Below, piece after piece: positions 61,884 through 64,000 of a DNA stretch of 64,000 nt. Each line of letters opens with the position of its first letter. Position 1 is the stretch's first letter. Source of the DNA: CABMKH01 sp040797625 (GTDB lineage Bacteria > Bacillota > Clostridia > Tissierellales > Tissierellaceae). The notes beneath the pieces were generated by a model. That model made no database searches and was not told where the DNA came from. It worked only from the letters and a program-made list of their open reading frames with translations. The DNA lies in the NCBI GenBank assembly GCA_052067355.1, contig JBQHQH010000001.1:316565-380564 (forward strand), given 5' to 3'. The translations under genes and the position numbers were made by a program.

Positions 61884-61951
61884 ATTTGCGAACATTATAT
61901 GTATTTGCAAACTATTGCGTTTATAATAACATAATCTCATAAATTTGTAAA
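61884..61951. promoter_or_regulatory. Operator repeats ATTTGYRAAC between permease and IclR genes
   Basis: Three copies occur: ATTTGCGAAC (61884-61893), ATTTGCAAAC (61903-61912) and ATTTGTAAAC (61942-61951). They are spaced 19 and 39 bases apart, near-integral helical turns, so they face one side. The first two bracket a TATAAT (complement of 61894-61899) reading into the permease gene, which lacks a good -35. They are likely binding sites for the divergent IclR protein. Confidence 0.68.
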
Positions 61952-61987
61952 CGTTTTTTAGATATTTTTTTTAAATTTTATGTTTAA

Positions 61988-62016
61988 TTGATTTTTTCTA
62001 AAAGATTTGTTATAAT
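61988..62016 (+). promoter_or_regulatory. Promoter of the iclR-type gene
   Basis: TTGATT (61988-61993), a 17-base spacer and a perfect TATAAT (62011-62016) lie 24 bases before the ATG. Confidence 0.78.
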
Positions 62017-62040
62017 TTTAATCTTATGAGGAGGTATTTT

Positions 62041-62823
62041 ATGAAAAAAATGCAACATAAACCAACAGAAAGAGTTCTTAATATATTAGAGTTATTGGCA
62101 TCTAATCCAGAAGGGCTTTCTCTTACTGAAATCTCCAATTCAATTCAAAGCCCAAAAAGCACAATCCACCCTATACTTCAAACTATGGCTCAAAGGAAAT
62201 TTATATATTTAAATAAGAATATATCTAAATATACTATAGGGATAGCTTCATATTGTGTTGGAGCTTCATATTCTAACGAAATGAATGTATTGGATTTTAT
62301 AAAATCACAAATGCAATACATAGTAGATCATTCAGATGAAATATGTCAATTAGGTATATTGGATAGAGGAGAAGTTTTGTATATAGCTAAAGTAGATTCT
62401 GATAATCCTATAAGACTTATGTCTTCAGTAGGAAAGAGACTTCCTGCTTATTGTACGGCATTGGGTAAAGCCTTATTGATTGGTAAGGATATTGAAGAGA
62501 TTAAGGATCTATATCCAAATGGTTTAGAATCATATACTGATAATACAATAACAGATTTTAATGTATTATATAAAGAAATAATTGATTGTAGAAAAAATAA
62601 TTTTGCCCTAGAAAAATCAGAAATAAATAATTATAGTTCCTGTATAGCAGTTCCATTAATTAATAAATCTAGAGTAATTGCAGCGCTTAGTGTAAGTATA
62701 CCTACTTTTAGAGAAAGTGATGAGAAATTCGAACTAGCTAAAAACCTCCTTTTAGACGCAAAATCTAAGATTGAAACCTTTTTCTATGACAATCATATTG
62801 ATGAAGAAATATTTGTTTTTTAA
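62041..62823 (+). CDS. IclR family transcriptional regulator
   Basis: About 260 residues. An N-terminal winged helix (TERVLNILELLASNPEGLSLTEISNSIQSPKSTIHPILQTM) is followed by the IclR effector domain (ILDRGEVLYIAKVD, RLPAYCTALGKALL, SCIAVPLINKSRVIAALSVSIP). It should control the divergent sugar-acid operon in response to a keto-acid intermediate. I place the start at 62041, with GAGGAGG directly upstream. Confidence 0.92.
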   Translation: MKKMQHKPTERVLNILELLASNPEGLSLTEISNSIQSPKSTIHPILQTMAQRKFIYLNKNISKYTIGIASYCVGASYSNEMNVLDFIKSQMQYIVDHSDEICQLGILDRGEVLYIAKVDSDNPIRLMSSVGKRLPAYCTALGKALLIGKDIEEIKDLYPNGLESYTDNTITDFNVLYKEIIDCRKNNFALEKSEINNYSSCIAVPLINKSRVIAALSVSIPTFRESDEKFELAKNLLLDAKSKIETFFYDNHIDEEIFVF

Positions 62824-62841
62824 AATCTTAAGTCAATAAAT

Positions 62842-62884
62842 TAAGCAGCCTCAATTTTATAAAAAATCGAATTTGGGCTGCTTA
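62842..62884 (+). terminator. Terminator of the iclR-type gene
   Basis: TAAGCAGCC-TCAATTT pairs with AATTTGG-GCTGCTTA with one bulge, followed by T-rich sequence. Confidence 0.75.
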
Positions 62885-62947
62885 ATTTACTTTTATTATA
62901 TATCTGAAAGGTAAAATCTTACCTCTCACCTTATCTTTTAATATATT

Positions 62948-63361
62948 TTAATCTTTAATATATCTTTTTTCCATCACCTTTAATGCTTCTTCATTATTAA
63001 GCTTTAATAACAACTTCTCAAGAGAACATACCTTATTGGCATCTTTGCTAGATTTAACTAAATCTATAACTTCTGAATATTCCAACTGAATGTCCTTCTT
63101 CCTTAAAATCTCTAATCCCATTTCTGATATTCTATAAGTAACAATCTTTTTAATATCTATCATATCGACCATATTGGCAACTGCAGTTCCAATTTGATTT
63201 CCAAAGATATAATATTTTCCACTTAAGTTCTCCCTATTATTATATATATATTTATATAGTGAACTGTGGGGACTTTCTTCAGCTTGGAATAAAGTATGGT
63301 ACTCGGTATCTGTTAAGATTAAAGTTCCATTCTTTTTGATCTCTTCATATAGCTCTAGCAT
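62948..63361 (-). CDS. DUF1893 family protein
   Basis: This 137-residue protein matches DUF1893. It has GTLILTDTEYHTLFQ, a central GKYYIFGNQIGTAVANMVDMIDIKKIVTYRISEMGLEIL and the Cys-bearing NKVCSLEKLL near the end. Members occur in anaerobes, often with a conserved Cys; the role is unknown. Its ATG overlaps the last codons of the PatB/MalY-type gene by seven bases, so the two are co-expressed. Confidence 0.85.
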   Translation of the reverse strand: MLELYEEIKKNGTLILTDTEYHTLFQAEESPHSSLYKYIYNNRENLSGKYYIFGNQIGTAVANMVDMIDIKKIVTYRISEMGLEILRKKDIQLEYSEVIDLVKSSKDANKVCSLEKLLLKLNNEEALKVMEKRYIKD

Positions 63362-64000
63362 GTTGTCACCTTATTTAATGAATCAACAGCAGTTTTAATT
63401 CTTCTTAATCCTTCTTCTAGTGTTACTCTTGGCACAGCAATATTTAACCTCATAAATCCAGTACCTTCAACACCAAAAGCAGCGCCACTGTTCATTCCAA
63501 TTTTGCCTTTTTCTACGAATAATTTTACCAACTCATCTTGAGATAATTCTAATGCTCTACAATCTAACCATAATAGATATAGCCCTTCATGTTTAGTTAA
63601 TTTAATCATAGGAACATTTTCTTCCAAATACTTCTTAGCATATTCTAAATTTCCTTCTAGATATTCTATCAATTGATCTGCATAATATTCACATTTTTTA
63701 TAACATGCTATAAATACATTTTGTCCAAATATAGTTCTTCCCATTGCCTTATTGTTTTTACGAGATATAATAAATTTTTCTCTCAATTTTTCATTAGATA
63801 TAATTACTGCCGCAGTTCTTACACCTGCTACATTAAATGTTTTTCCTGGATTAAGACTAGTAATTGTAATATCAGCTATTTCTGATGAGATGCTTGCAAA
63901 TGGTATATGTTTATATTTAGAATAAACTATATCAGCATGTATTTCATCATTGAAAACAACCACTTTATGTTTAACACATAGTTCACCTATCTTAGTTAAC
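63355..64000 (-). CDS. PatB/MalY family PLP-dependent C-S lyase, C-terminal part (runs off window end)
   Basis: The frame is open to the window edge, so the N-terminus is missing. The visible 214 residues start LTKIGELCVKHK and continue VVVFNDEIHADIVYS, then the PLP Lys in LNPGKTFNVAGVRTA. The C-terminal small domain is LYLLWLDCRALELSQDELVKLFVEKGKIGMNSGAAFGVEGTGFMRLNIAVPR. MalY/PatB proteins cleave cystathionine or cysteine to pyruvate, ammonia and a thiol; MalY also represses maltose genes in E. coli. The usual PSKTFN reads PGKTFN. It is coupled to a DUF1893 gene. Confidence 0.9.
   Translation of the reverse strand, partial: LTKIGELCVKHKVVVFNDEIHADIVYSKYKHIPFASISSEIADITITSLNPGKTFNVAGVRTAAVIISNEKLREKFIISRKNNKAMGRTIFGQNVFIACYKKCEYYADQLIEYLEGNLEYAKKYLEENVPMIKLTKHEGLYLLWLDCRALELSQDELVKLFVEKGKIGMNSGAAFGVEGTGFMRLNIAVPRVTLEEGLRRIKTAVDSLNKVTTC

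Overview
The window reads as low-GC chromosome from an anaerobic, spore-forming Gram-positive bacterium of the Clostridia, probably near the Tissierellales (my inference). Supporting signs are strong AGGAGG-type ribosome binding sites, frequent TTG and GTG starts, an alpha/beta-type small acid-soluble spore protein, a T-box leader, an M-box riboswitch, an S-layer-homology protein and a selenium/sulfur-carrier gene set. I see no rRNA, tRNA, CRISPR array, complete insertion sequence or prophage. The DNA looks like ordinary chromosome made of many small, self-contained, locally regulated operons.

Layout. 1-831: start of an MgtA-type Mg2+ ATPase with its M-box leader and a 28-codon ORF between the leader terminator and the gene. 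891-4720: methyltransferase, lipoprotein, and a MarR-MATE efflux pair with a double operator. 4768-9380: a YclNOPQ-like siderophore ABC operon, a Fur-box-like site and a divergent AraC regulator. 9435-12230: a MocR regulator divergent from a peptide-deformylase-like protein and an Asp/Glu-racemase-like protein. 12256-17012: 3-hydroxyacyl-CoA dehydrogenase, Old Yellow Enzyme, and a T-box-controlled pair of an amino-acid-binding lipoprotein and a cyclic-2,3-diphosphoglycerate-synthetase-like GTPase. 17277-29806: GrpB, then a long sugar operon (YesN/YesM two-component system, a degenerate ABC ATPase, a ribose-type ABC transporter, a SIS protein, two ROK kinases and mannose-6-phosphate isomerase).

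29926-36640: a lone NuoE-like [2Fe-2S] protein, a BlaI/BlaR-type repressor and sensor protease, a spore protein, a YcdB/SLH surface protein and a saccharopine-dehydrogenase-like enzyme. 36669-40468: a selenium-associated cluster (DUF3343, TusA-like, YedE transporter; divergent class V aminotransferase and LysR regulator). 40522-45805: a tight three-gene unit of a dynein-type AAA+ ATPase, a beta-propeller-like protein and a VWA/MIDAS protein. This is the best candidate in the window for an undescribed system. 45913-48563: oleate hydratase and a TetR regulator. 48857-57346: an OafA/OatA-type acyltransferase, a DapF-fold racemase-like protein, an AraC/GyrI-linked drug-type ABC exporter and RecQ. 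57521-62823: a sugar-acid catabolic operon (DapA-family aldolase, FAH-family enzyme, two-part UxaA-type lyase, KdgT-like permease) with a divergent IclR regulator and a shared repeat-containing control region. 62948-64000: a DUF1893 protein and the C-terminal part of a PatB/MalY C-S lyase that runs off the window.

Regulation is local throughout. Most operons carry an adjacent regulator, and several have visible operators, riboswitches or sharp terminators. Function calls rest on recognition of family motifs in the translated sequence; no database search was run.
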